From JBCCGI01 sp039029355 (GTDB lineage Bacteria; Planctomycetota; UBA1135; GCA-002686595): DNA of 64,000 nucleotides. How positions within the stretch are numbered: position 1 is the stretch's first letter; the number at the start of each line of letters is the position of its first letter. The DNA lies in contig JBCCGI010000021.1 of NCBI GenBank assembly GCA_039029355.1, forward strand, positions 1-64,000. The letters run 5' to 3'. The notes under the pieces are model-generated. The model was not told the DNA's origin. It saw only the letters and a program-made list of their open reading frames with translations, and did no database searches. Of this stretch, positions 25,157 to 33,243 are shown piece by piece. A program made the translations under genes and the position numbers.

Positions 25157-26443
25157 GTGGGATCCTCGGAGAACAAGCGCGCGGGGCTGCGGGGCTGGGC
25201 GGTGCGCCTGGGCCTCGTGCTCTGCGTTCTGCCGCTCGCCGAGGTCGCGTTCCGCGGCCTGCTTTGGGCGACCGGCAGCGCCTACTCGGCGGCGGAGACC
25301 CGCGGCGACTTCGCGCGCCTGGTCAGCGAGATGCGCGACGCGGTTCCCACCGGCGGCGAGGCTCCCGTCGACGGGAACGAGGCCAGCCCCAGGAAGCCCG
25401 ATCGCTTCCTGCACCCCTACCTGGGTTGGGAGACGTGGCGCGGGCTCCAGATCGTCGAAGCGCAGCGGAAACGTAAAAAGAAGCCTCGGACCTACGAGAT
25501 CTGGGTCGTCGGCGGCTCGGTCGCGGCCACCTTCGGCGAGCCCGACCGCGGCGGCGCGCCGGCGCTGGTCGCCGCGCTCTCGGAGGACCCGCGCTTCGCG
25601 GACCGCAACATCCGCGTGGTGAACCACGGCCGCGGCGCGTACAAGCAGCCGCAGCAGCTGCAGCTGGTCGGCTATCTGCTCACGCTGGTCGCCCCGCCCG
25701 ACGCGGTCGTCAACCTCGACGGCTTCAACGAGGTCGCCGTCGCGAACGCGAACGCGTCGATGGACGTGCACCCGGCGTACCCCTCGACGGCGCAGTGGAG
25801 CACGCTCGCGCGCTCGGTCTCAAGCAACCCGACGCTGCTGGGCGGGCTGCTCGAGATCCAGCGCGAGGAGGAGCGCGGCGTTCGCATCGCCGCTCAGGCC
25901 GAGCGCTATGCGCTGCACCGGAGCGCGATCACCGGCTGGGTCACCCTGCGCCGACTCAAGCGGGTGCGTGCCGCGTGGGGCGCGGCCGGGGCGCGCTACG
26001 CCGCGCTCCTGCGCGACGAGGGCACCGAACTGATGGACGGGCCTGAGCTCCCCGCGCCCGCGGAGGTCGCCGCACGCTCGGCGCGCATCTGGGCGGAGTC
26101 GTCGCGCTCGCTCCACGCGATCTGCGCCGACCGCGGGATCCACTACCTCCACGCGCTGCAGCCGACCCTGCACGACGAGGGCTCGAAGCCGCTCACGCCG
26201 GACGAGATCGCCACCGGCGCCGCGACGCCGGCGTGGGTCGAGGGGGTGCAGCTCGGCTACCCGCTGCTTCGCAAGGCCGGCGCGCGGCTGCGCGAGCAGG
26301 GCGTCGCGTTCTACGACACCTCGGTGGTCTTCGCCGCGACCGAGGAGACGATCTACCACGACGCCTGCCACTTCGAGAGCGCGGGCAACCGGCTCCTGGC
26401 ACGCGCCATCGCCGAGGCCTTCCTGGAGAGCGTCGACCTCTGA
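25157..26443 (+). CDS. SGNH-hydrolase-like envelope protein
   Basis: 428 residues from the GTG at 25157. One N-terminal hydrophobic helix (~15-32, LGLVLCVLPLAEVAFRG) anchors or exports it. The remaining chain has SGNH-type blocks: IWVVGGSVAATFGEP (block I, Ser replacing the usual GDS context), NLDGFNEVAVA (block III Asn) and DACHFESAGNRLLA (block V Asp-x-x-His). Such proteins deacylate or deacetylate glycans and lipids; the substrate is unknown. The C-terminal half contains a helical insertion. A GACAAT 8 bases before the GTG may be the -10 box; the promoter would be back-to-back with that of pcrA. Confidence 0.7.
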   Translation: MGSSENKRAGLRGWAVRLGLVLCVLPLAEVAFRGLLWATGSAYSAAETRGDFARLVSEMRDAVPTGGEAPVDGNEASPRKPDRFLHPYLGWETWRGLQIVEAQRKRKKKPRTYEIWVVGGSVAATFGEPDRGGAPALVAALSEDPRFADRNIRVVNHGRGAYKQPQQLQLVGYLLTLVAPPDAVVNLDGFNEVAVANANASMDVHPAYPSTAQWSTLARSVSSNPTLLGGLLEIQREEERGVRIAAQAERYALHRSAITGWVTLRRLKRVRAAWGAAGARYAALLRDEGTELMDGPELPAPAEVAARSARIWAESSRSLHAICADRGIHYLHALQPTLHDEGSKPLTPDEIATGAATPAWVEGVQLGYPLLRKAGARLREQGVAFYDTSVVFAATEETIYHDACHFESAGNRLLARAIAEAFLESVDL

Positions 26444-26474
26444 CGACGCCGAGACGCGGCCCAGGCTCTCCGGC

Positions 26475-27176
26475 ATGTTCCTCCCCCTCAAGGACGACAA
26501 TCCGCTCGCGGTCATCCGCTTCCAGTGGGTCACCGTGCCGCTCGCGTTGGTGCTCGCCGGGCTGTTCGCCTGGTCGGCGACGCTGCCTCCGGGCGAGGAT
26601 GTCGGGCTCTACCACAGCTTCGGGCTGATCCCCGCCGCGCTCTTCGAGGGCTACCGCAGCGAGCTCGGTTCCGGCGACGTGCCGCCGCTGGCGACGCTCC
26701 TCACCTATCTGTTCGTCCACGGCGGCTGGGTGCACCTCGGCAGCAACCTGCTGTTCCTGTGGATCTTCGGCGACAACGTCGAGGACGCGACCGGGCACGT
26801 CCGCTTCGCGCTCTTCTTCCTGCTCTGCGGCGCGGCCGGGGGGGTCCTGCAGGCCGTGGTCGACCCCGCCTCGCGGGTGCCGATCGTCGGCGCAAGCGGT
26901 GCGATCTCCGGGGTTCTCGGCGGCTACCTGATGCTGCACCCGCGCGTGCGCGTGCTGGTGCTGATGTTCAAGCTGGTGCCGATCCGGCTGCCGGTGTTCC
27001 TCCTCTTGCCGGGCTGGGTGCTGCTGCAGCTCGCCGGGATGCACGTCGCGGACGGCGTCGCGACCTGGGCGCACGTAGGGGGATTCCTGAGCGGGCTCGT
27101 GCTTATCGTGCCGCTCCGGCGGCGCGGGATCCCCCTCTTCGACCGCGGACGCACGCCGGGCGGCTTGGCAACCTGA
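26475..27176 (+). CDS. Rhomboid-family intramembrane serine protease
   Basis: 233 residues with six to seven hydrophobic helices. The catalytic dyad is Ser141 in the G-x-S-G motif VGASGAISG and His200 in TWAHVGGFLSG. The helix-2 pattern HLGSNLLFLWIFGDNVED supplies the conserved His87 and Asn91 of the oxyanion hole. Rhomboids cleave transmembrane segments of other proteins. The small single-pass tail-anchored protein encoded 38 bases downstream could be a partner or substrate, but that is speculation. It starts 31 bases after the SGNH-like gene, probably in the same transcript. Confidence 0.93.
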   Translation: MFLPLKDDNPLAVIRFQWVTVPLALVLAGLFAWSATLPPGEDVGLYHSFGLIPAALFEGYRSELGSGDVPPLATLLTYLFVHGGWVHLGSNLLFLWIFGDNVEDATGHVRFALFFLLCGAAGGVLQAVVDPASRVPIVGASGAISGVLGGYLMLHPRVRVLVLMFKLVPIRLPVFLLLPGWVLLQLAGMHVADGVATWAHVGGFLSGLVLIVPLRRRGIPLFDRGRTPGGLAT

Positions 27177-27203
27177 GCCTGGCTCCCTACGATCCGCCGG
27201 CGA

Positions 27204-27209
27204 AGGGAG
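27204..27209 (+). promoter_or_regulatory. Shine-Dalgarno site of the small tail-anchored protein
   Basis: AGGGAG lies 5 bases before the ATG at 27215. It decides this start, since the frame is open far upstream inside the rhomboid gene. Confidence 0.6.
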
Positions 27210-27214
27210 CTCCG

Positions 27215-27625
27215 ATGCGAATGATCCCCTGGACACCGCCGTTCCAGGCCGATGAAGACCCGTGCGAGGATCTCGAGGTCCCCGAGTTCCAGGTCGCCGG
27301 CGACGCCGCCGACTTCGCGGAGGACTACCCCGAGTGCGTCTCGGACATCTACCTGATCTTCAACGACCCCGGCGGCGGTGAGCGGCGCGAGAAGTACTCG
27401 GACAACTACCGCCAGCTTCCGGTGCACGCCCAGGAGCCGCCGTGGGGAACGCGCGTCATCGACGAGGTCGACGTCGAGATCGTGATCATCACCCCCATCG
27501 AGGAAGGCACCATGGATGGCCCTGAGGGCGGCGGCGCATCGTGGCCCTCGCTCGTCGTCGTCGGCCTGCTGATGTTCGCCGCGGGGTGGTGGGTCGGCTC
27601 GCGCCGCTCGCGCGCGTCGAGCTGA
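27215..27625 (+). CDS. Small acidic protein with C-terminal membrane anchor
   Basis: 136 residues. The first ~105 are soluble and strongly acidic (DEDPCEDLEVPE; DFAEDYPECVSD; DEVDVEIVIITPIEEG). A single C-terminal helix (WPSLVVVGLLMFAAGWWVG) follows, with a basic tail RRSRASS, so it is predicted to be tail-anchored with the bulk in the cytoplasm or periplasm. No family recognised. The start is supported by the SD at 27204-27209. It sits directly after the rhomboid protease and ends 7 bases before the stop of the convergent kinase. Confidence 0.75.
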   Translation: MRMIPWTPPFQADEDPCEDLEVPEFQVAGDAADFAEDYPECVSDIYLIFNDPGGGERREKYSDNYRQLPVHAQEPPWGTRVIDEVDVEIVIITPIEEGTMDGPEGGGASWPSLVVVGLLMFAAGWWVGSRRSRASS

Positions 27626-27632
27626 CCGAACG

Positions 27633-30125
27633 CTAGACGTCGAGCGCGCGCGCGACCCGCAGGCCGTGCGCGTAGTTGCTCGAGGTCGGCTCGCCGACGT
27701 GGCGGAAGGCCGAGTGGGCGCTGGCGTTGTCGCCGTGCCAGCTCCCGCCGCGCTTGACGCGCTGGTCGCCGACGCTGGGCGAAAGGCCATCGCCGGGGTC
27801 GAGCCGGTCGGGGCCGTAGTCGCCCGCGCCCCAGTCGGCGCACCACTCCGACACGTTGCCGTGCATGTCGAAGAGGCCGTGGGGATTGGGCGCAAAGCTC
27901 CCCACCGGCGCGTGGAAGGGGAAGCCGTCGTCCCACGGCTCCAGGCGCAGCCCGGACTCGCGCGCGTTGCTCTCGTCGCGCAGGTTCTCGCGCCCCTCGG
28001 CGTCGGCGGGATCGCCGCCGAACCAAAAGCGTGTGCGCCGGCCGCCGCGGCACGCGTACTCCCACTGCGCTTCGGTCGGTAGCTGCAGGCCGAAGCGCGC
28101 GCACAGGCGTTCGCTCTCATGCCAGGTGACGCGCTCGACGGGGTGCGAGCCGTCGAAGTCGAAGCCCTGGTACCTGTCGCCCGTGAGCCCCGACGGGTTG
28201 CTGCCGAAGACCCGCTCCCACTGCCCCTGGGTCACCTCGAACTTGCCGGCGAAGAAGGGCACGAGGTTCACGCGACAGGTGCGCTGCTTCGGGTCCTGCG
28301 TGCGGTCCTCGGACCCCAGGAGGAAGTCCGGGTCGCCGGGGAGCAACACCAGCACGATGGCCGACTCGGCGGTGAGGACGTACCTGCCATCCTCCCCCAC
28401 CTCGGGCGGCGTGCCGGTACCGTGCACCCAGAACTCCCACAGCAGCGACTCGGGGTCCTGGCGCAACGGCACCAGCCCCAGCTGCGGCTCGATGCGGAGC
28501 CCGCCGTAGCGCGGGCTGCTGCCGGAGTTGGCGATCGAAGCCCGCGCCGCGTCCCAGGCCGCGGCCACGTCGGGGCCGGCGACGGTCGCGTGCTCCAACG
28601 CCGTCGCCAGCTCGCGCCGCAGGCGCACCGAGGCCAGCGTTCCGGTCTCCTCGTCGGCCAGGCGCTCGAGCGCTTCGACCAGCTCGGCGAGGCGCTCGTG
28701 GTGCCAGGCGTCCTCGGTCGTCTGGAAGCGCCGCTCGCCGTCGCGTTCGGCCTCGGCGCCGATGGCGGCGAGCGTCTCGCGGTGCTGGTCGAGCCGCAGC
28801 GCGAGCATCTGCGCCTCGTCGAGCCAGGCGTCGATCTCGACCAGCCGGGTCGGCGAAGCGGGCCACAGCGTTTCGGCGCGGAGCTCCAGCTCCTGGAGCC
28901 GCTTCGCGTCCGACAGCCGCAGGATCTGGTCCGCGCTGCGCTGCGCGTCGCGCCGGGCGCGGATGTTGAGGACGAGCAGGATCGAGATGACCACCAGCGC
29001 CGCGCTGCCCAGGCCGAGCAGCGCGCTGCGCGTGGGATGCCGCAGGCACCACTTCTGCGCGCGGCGCAGCGGGCTCGGCGGCCGTGCGAGGATCGGCCGG
29101 TCCTCGAGGTGGTTCCGCAGGTCGTCCGCCAGCTCGCCCATCGACAGGTAGCGGTCCTCGGGGCGCTTCTCCATCGCCTTGCCGCAGATGACCGCCAAGT
29201 CCGAGGGCACGCGCGAGCGCAGCGAGCGCGGCGCCGGAGGTTCGCTCAGCAGGATCTGCGCCAGGACCTGCTGCACCGTGTCGCCGACGAACGGGCGCTG
29301 CAGGGTCAGCGCCTCGTAGAGCGTGACCCCGACGCTGAACACGTCGGTGCGGTGATCGATGCCCAGGCGCTTGCTCGCGGCCTGCTCGGGGCTCATGTAG
29401 AAGGGCGTGCCCGTGAGCTCGCCGGTGCGCGACTGCCCGAGGTCGTCCGACAGCTTCGCGAGGCCGAAGTCGGCGATCTTGGGCCTCCCGCCGGGCGCGA
29501 TCAGGATGTTCGACGGCTTGATGTCGCGGTGGACGACCCCGCGCTCGTGCGCGTGGGCGACCGCCTCGGCCACGTCGAGGAAGAGGCGCGCGGTCTCCTC
29601 GTAGTAGCCGTCGGGCACGCGCGGCTCGTCGCGCGCGTCGGCGATGCGGTCGGCCAGCGTGAAGCCGTCGCCGACGAGCTCCTGGGCGATGAAGTGCACG
29701 CCGCCGGCCTGCCCGACCGAGTAGACCTGCACGATCCCGCCGTGCGCCACGCGGCCGCCGGCCTCGGCCTCGCGCCGAAAGCGTCGCAGCGCGTCGTCCG
29801 AAGGCACGACCACCTGCACCAGGAGCTTGAGGGCCACACGGCGCTTGATGGAGAGCTGCTCGGCTTCCCACACCACGGCCATGCCGCCGCGTCCGAGCTC
29901 GCCGATGAGGCGGAAGTCGCCCAGCACGCGGCCAGCCTCTAGCACCCCGGGCTCCTCGATCAAGCCGCCCTGCAGCTCGTGGTAGTCCTCGATCATCTGC
30001 CGTGAGCTGGCCTGGATCTCGGCCGGCAGCTCGGCGACGAACTCGTCCACGCGCGGCTCGTGCCCGCTGCGGACGAGGTCGAGATAGCGATGAAACGCGG
30101 CTTCCGAGGCGGCGAGGGTATCCAC
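27633..30125 (-). CDS. Ser/Thr protein kinase fused to an FGE-sulfatase (SUMF1-like) domain
   Basis: 830 residues. The kinase domain (~68-335) is complete: GRGGMAVV glycine loop, Lys100, HRDIKPSN with Asp201, DFG at 219-221 and the GTPFYMSPEQ activation segment. One transmembrane helix (~368-388, LGLGSAALVVISILLVLN) leads to a helical region and a C-terminal FGE-like C-lectin fold (~590-830): FEVTQGQWERVFG, LPTEAQWEYACRGG, MHGNVSEWCADW and RGGSW. Catalytic Cys residues of true FGE are not evident, so this half is probably a sensor or binding domain. The next gene upstream on the same strand encodes an ECF sigma factor, a pairing common in planctomycetes. The GTG start has no SD. Confidence 0.9.
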   Translation of the reverse strand: MDTLAASEAAFHRYLDLVRSGHEPRVDEFVAELPAEIQASSRQMIEDYHELQGGLIEEPGVLEAGRVLGDFRLIGELGRGGMAVVWEAEQLSIKRRVALKLLVQVVVPSDDALRRFRREAEAGGRVAHGGIVQVYSVGQAGGVHFIAQELVGDGFTLADRIADARDEPRVPDGYYEETARLFLDVAEAVAHAHERGVVHRDIKPSNILIAPGGRPKIADFGLAKLSDDLGQSRTGELTGTPFYMSPEQAASKRLGIDHRTDVFSVGVTLYEALTLQRPFVGDTVQQVLAQILLSEPPAPRSLRSRVPSDLAVICGKAMEKRPEDRYLSMGELADDLRNHLEDRPILARPPSPLRRAQKWCLRHPTRSALLGLGSAALVVISILLVLNIRARRDAQRSADQILRLSDAKRLQELELRAETLWPASPTRLVEIDAWLDEAQMLALRLDQHRETLAAIGAEAERDGERRFQTTEDAWHHERLAELVEALERLADEETGTLASVRLRRELATALEHATVAGPDVAAAWDAARASIANSGSSPRYGGLRIEPQLGLVPLRQDPESLLWEFWVHGTGTPPEVGEDGRYVLTAESAIVLVLLPGDPDFLLGSEDRTQDPKQRTCRVNLVPFFAGKFEVTQGQWERVFGSNPSGLTGDRYQGFDFDGSHPVERVTWHESERLCARFGLQLPTEAQWEYACRGGRRTRFWFGGDPADAEGRENLRDESNARESGLRLEPWDDGFPFHAPVGSFAPNPHGLFDMHGNVSEWCADWGAGDYGPDRLDPGDGLSPSVGDQRVKRGGSWHGDNASAHSAFRHVGEPTSSNYAHGLRVARALDV

Positions 30126-30197
30126 GAAAGGAGGGCCCGGGGTGCGGGGCGTGAGGACAGGTTAGCGCGCCGGCGGAGGCGGCGGGCGGGAAGCCTG

Positions 30198-30917
30198 CTA
30201 GCCGTGCTCGGAGAGCGCCCGCGCGCGGCGGATGGCGCGCTTGAGCGCGATCCGCGCGGTGTCGTAGGCCAGCCCGAGGGCGCTGGCGATCTCGGCGATC
30301 GAAGCGTCCTGGAGGTAGAGCTTGAGCAGCGCCTGGTCGCGTTCCGGCAGGCGCAGCAGCGCGAGGGCGAGCCACTCGCGGTCGTCCGAGTGCTCGGCCA
30401 GCGCGTCGGGCGTGGGGTCCTCGCTGTGGACGTCGAGCCGCTCGGGCTCGACGTCGGCCCGGCGGTCCTCCTGCCGCCGCGCCGAGCGCAGCGCCCGCGC
30501 GCGGTCCGCGGCCTTCCAGGTGATCCGCTGCGAGAGGTAGGAGAGGAAGCGCGCGCGCGTCTCGAAGCGCACCGACAGGAGGTCGGGCCAGAAGTCCCCC
30601 AGCACCGACTGCACCAGGTCGCCGGTGTCGAGGAAGCGCTGCATCGCCTGGGAGCGCACGCGGCGCCCGACCCGCAGCAGGTCGGTGAGGAAGTACGCCA
30701 CGAACTCGTCCGCCAGCCGGCGGTTGCCTTCGCAGGCGCGGTGCACCTCGGCCAGGACGGCGTCCTCGAGCTCGATCCCCGCGCGCACCCGCGCCAGGAC
30801 GAGCACCTGGACCTCGGGCCGCGACAGATACGCCTCGGCGTGGGGTCCAAGCCTCTCGCGCGCCAGCCCGAGGGCCTCGTTCGCGACCCGGGTCGGATCG
30901 AAGTCCTTCGCTTGCAT
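30198..30917 (-). CDS. ECF-type RNA polymerase sigma factor
   Basis: 239 residues. An N-terminal ~65-residue extension precedes region 2 (DTGDLVQSVLGDFWPDLL, FLSYLSQRITWKAADRAR) and region 4 (LPERDQALLKLYLQDASIAEIASALG, then YDTARIALKRAIRRARALSEHG, read as two adjacent pieces). The GDLVQSV...LSYL pattern is that of planctomycete ECF sigma factors linked to Ser/Thr kinases. The kinase-FGE gene starts 72 bases downstream on the same strand, suggesting control by phosphorylation rather than by an anti-sigma factor; none is visible. A TAAGAT about 36 bases before the ATG could be its -10 box. Confidence 0.88.
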   Translation of the reverse strand: MQAKDFDPTRVANEALGLARERLGPHAEAYLSRPEVQVLVLARVRAGIELEDAVLAEVHRACEGNRRLADEFVAYFLTDLLRVGRRVRSQAMQRFLDTGDLVQSVLGDFWPDLLSVRFETRARFLSYLSQRITWKAADRARALRSARRQEDRRADVEPERLDVHSEDPTPDALAEHSDDREWLALALLRLPERDQALLKLYLQDASIAEIASALGLAYDTARIALKRAIRRARALSEHG

Positions 30918-31723
30918 AGGGCGAGCCCCGCCCCAGCCGGGGAGCGGCGTCGCGATCTTAGCGCGAGCGGAGGCCCGACTCCGCCCACGACGCGGGCTCT
31001 TGCGCGCGAGCCGTCCCCCCGGACCGCGGAGCGTCACTCGGCGAGCCTCGCCGTCGGGCGCACAGGTAGCCATGGAGCGCGGAGGGTCATGAAGTAGGGA
31101 AAGGACTCGGCCGGCGCGGGCGACAAGGGGCCGGCAGGAGAGGGCGAGAGGCGAGCGAGCGCCGGCGGGCGAGGCCGACGGGAGGCTGACGTGGGGCAGG
31201 CACGAGGCCGGCGCGAGGCCGGCAGCACGCCAACGCGAGGCGAACGGGACGCCAGGAACCGGCCGCAGGAGGAGCCGGAAGGGCGCCCAGCGCCTCGCCA
31301 AGGACAAAACGCGAGCCCGGGCCCCGAGCGAACAGCCAAGGGCCGAATCTCCTAAAAAAGGTGCCGCAGGGGCGGAACAGAGGCCGGATCTCGGGTGGGA
31401 CTCGTTCCCTCATCGAGTCCCTCGGGAGAGAGGCCGGGGAGAGTATCTGCTCCGCCCCCGCAGCGAGTCGCGCGGAGTCGCGCCGGAGACCCCGCCCCGG
31501 CACCCAGAGCATCGACCGCGCGGCGGCTGGCCGCGAGCGGTTCGCGCTCCTCGCACCGCGAATGCGCAGCGCCCGCGCAATCGGGGAACGGGCCGCGCCA
31601 CGCCGCGCTCCCAAGTCCTTCCGCCGCCTTGGCTTTGGTCGACGCCCGGGCGACCGCGCGCGAACTTCGGTGATTCGGAGCGCGGCGATCGACAGGGCCG
31701 CGCGCGGCCGCTTCACTGGTCCC
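30918..31723. other. Gene-free stretch of 0.8 kb with short repeats and hairpins
   Basis: No frame here has protein-like composition; the open frames are Arg/Pro/Ala-rich artefacts of high GC. It holds a tandem 11-mer (31203-31224, CGAGGCCGGCR twice), five GAGGCCG motifs within 31171-31435, an 8-bp inverted repeat GGGACTCG/CGAGTCCC with a 9-base loop (31397-31421), and a 14-bp palindrome just before the methyltransferase (31696-31709). The plus strand is purine-rich around 31080-31280. It is by far the longest gene-free stretch in the window. It may carry promoters for the divergent sigma factor and methyltransferase, or an RNA. Confidence 0.6.
31397..31421. repeat. 8-bp inverted repeat with 9-base loop
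   Basis: GGGACTCG and CGAGTCCC flank TTCCCTCAT within the gene-free stretch. It could be an RNA hairpin or a protein-binding site. Confidence 0.35.
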
Positions 31724-32377
31724 GTGAGCGCAACCCACGGCAGCCCGCGGCGCTGGAACGAGCGCTGGAAGGACGCAGGTGCGGGCCGGCACTACGCCGG
31801 CGCGCGCTGGTCGAGCCAGCGCCGGGCGCAGCGCGATCCGCGCCTGGTCGAGCGCCTCCTCGCCCGGACCGAGCTCGCGGGGGCCCGCATCCTCGACGCG
31901 CCCTGCGGCACCGGGCGCCTGGCCGCCGGCCTGCGCCCGCGTGCGAGCGCGCTGGTCGGCCTCGATGTATCGCGCCCCATGCTCGCGGAGGCCCGCGCAG
32001 CCGGGGTTGACGCGGTGCAGGGCGACGTGCGGCAGCTGCCCTTCCCCGACGGGAGCTTCGACCTGGTGGTGTGCTGCCGGCTGCTCCACCACCTGGCCGA
32101 GCGCTCCGAGCTCGATGCGGTGGTCCGCGAGCTGGTGCGCGTCAGCCGCGGCCTGGTCGCGGCGTCGTTTTGGGACCAGAGCTCGCTCCCCGGGCTTCGC
32201 CGCCGCCTCGGCACCAAGAAGGGCCGCGGGCGCGTCGCGCGGACGCGGCGCGAGCTGAGCGAGGCCTTCGACGCCGCCGGCGCCGAGGTGCAGAGCTTCG
32301 CGCACTCCTTCCGGTGGGTCTCGCAGCAGACCTTCGCGCTGGCCGCGGTGACGCGCCAGCAGGCCGCCGCGCGGTGA
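31724..32377 (+). CDS. Class I SAM-dependent methyltransferase
   Basis: 217 residues from the GTG at 31724; longer versions would start with unstructured Arg/Ala-rich sequence. SAM motifs are ILDAPCGTGRLAAGL (motif I), LVGLDVSRPMLAEAR (motif II), DAVQGDVRQLPFPDGSFDLV and the post-motif CRLLHHLAERSELDAVV. This is the Methyltransf_11 type that modifies small molecules or lipids. It overlaps the following sugar kinase by 4 bases (GTGA), so the two products probably act on the same envelope glycolipid. No SD is visible. Confidence 0.85.
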   Translation: MSATHGSPRRWNERWKDAGAGRHYAGARWSSQRRAQRDPRLVERLLARTELAGARILDAPCGTGRLAAGLRPRASALVGLDVSRPMLAEARAAGVDAVQGDVRQLPFPDGSFDLVVCCRLLHHLAERSELDAVVRELVRVSRGLVAASFWDQSSLPGLRRRLGTKKGRGRVARTRRELSEAFDAAGAEVQSFAHSFRWVSQQTFALAAVTRQQAAAR

Positions 32378-33141
32378 AGTGGCAGACGGTGGGCGACCGG
32401 GAGCTCTTCTCCCGGGTGCGCGCGGAGCTCGCCCGCGCGTCTGAGGCCGGGACCAGCGGCGGGGGCCCGTGCGAGGTGGACGGGGTCGCGCTCTACGGCA
32501 AATGGGGCGCCGTCCGCGGGCGGGCGCGCGCGCGGCTGACCGCGCGCGAGCTCGCGGGCCGGCCGCTGCCGCGGCTGGCGGAGCTCGAGAACCTGCGCTG
32601 GCTGCGGGAACAGGGCTTCGGCGCGCCGCGCCCCGTGCTCGCCGGCGCGGGGCGCACGGGGCGCGTCGCGCGCTTTCAATTCCTCTATACGGAGGAGATC
32701 CCCGGCGCCGAGCGGTTGGACGTCCTCCTGGAGCGCGGCGGCGGCGACGCGGAGCGAGCGCTCGATGCGCTGGCGCGCGACGTGGCCCGGCTGCACGCGC
32801 TGGGCTTCGTGCACCGCGACCTCTTCCCGCGCAACCTGCTGTGGGCGGCGCCCGCGGGGGAGCCGCGGATCCACCTGCTGGACGCCTGGCGCGGCGGGAC
32901 GCGGCCGGGGCTGCGCGGGCCGGCCTACGACCTTGGGTGCTTCCTGCACGAGGCGTCCGCGCACCTGACGCGCCCCGAGGCGGACGCCTTTCTCGAACTT
33001 TACCTGGCGGAACGCGCGCGCCACGGCGCGCCGGCAAGCGGCCCGAAATTCGCGCGCGGAATCGCTCGCGCCCGGGCAGGGCGCGCGCGGCGCGACGAGC
33101 GCGCCCGCCGCAAGCGGGCTGCGCGACTCGGGCGTCCTTGA
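32374..33141 (+). CDS. Kdo/WaaP-type lipopolysaccharide kinase
   Basis: 255 residues from a GTG overlapping the methyltransferase stop. Kinase signatures: Lys in ALYGKWGAVRGRAR, the Glu helix ELENLRWLREQGFGAP, the catalytic loop ALGFVHRDLFPRNLLW and the metal Asp in HLLDAWRGG. This is the lipopolysaccharide kinase family, which phosphorylates inner-core sugars in the cytoplasm. It is the second member in the window; unlike that at 16880 it has a single, intact domain. The C-terminus is Arg-rich (RAGRARRDERARRKRAARLG). The inverted repeat CCCGG/CCGGG just downstream (33184-33198) may end the transcript. Confidence 0.85.
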   Translation: MKWQTVGDRELFSRVRAELARASEAGTSGGGPCEVDGVALYGKWGAVRGRARARLTARELAGRPLPRLAELENLRWLREQGFGAPRPVLAGAGRTGRVARFQFLYTEEIPGAERLDVLLERGGGDAERALDALARDVARLHALGFVHRDLFPRNLLWAAPAGEPRIHLLDAWRGGTRPGLRGPAYDLGCFLHEASAHLTRPEADAFLELYLAERARHGAPASGPKFARGIARARAGRARRDERARRKRAARLGRP

Positions 33142-33233
33142 CGGATCCGGGGGTGACGCGAAGGATGAGGCTTCCCTCAGGCGGCCCGGTACGCCGGGTC
33201 GCGACATAACACGACCCCCGATAACACCTGCCT

Positions 33234-33237
33234 GGAG
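33234..33237 (+). promoter_or_regulatory. Shine-Dalgarno site of the FG-GAP protein
   Basis: GGAG lies 6 bases before the ATG at 33244. A direct repeat ATAACAC (33206-33212 and 33221-33227) sits just upstream and may be part of the promoter or an operator. Confidence 0.6.
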
Positions 33238-33243
33238 AAGGCA

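Noticed and set aside
30060..31097. Open frame on the plus strand opposite the ECF sigma gene
   Set aside because: Low-complexity composition; the minus strand encodes a clear sigma factor.
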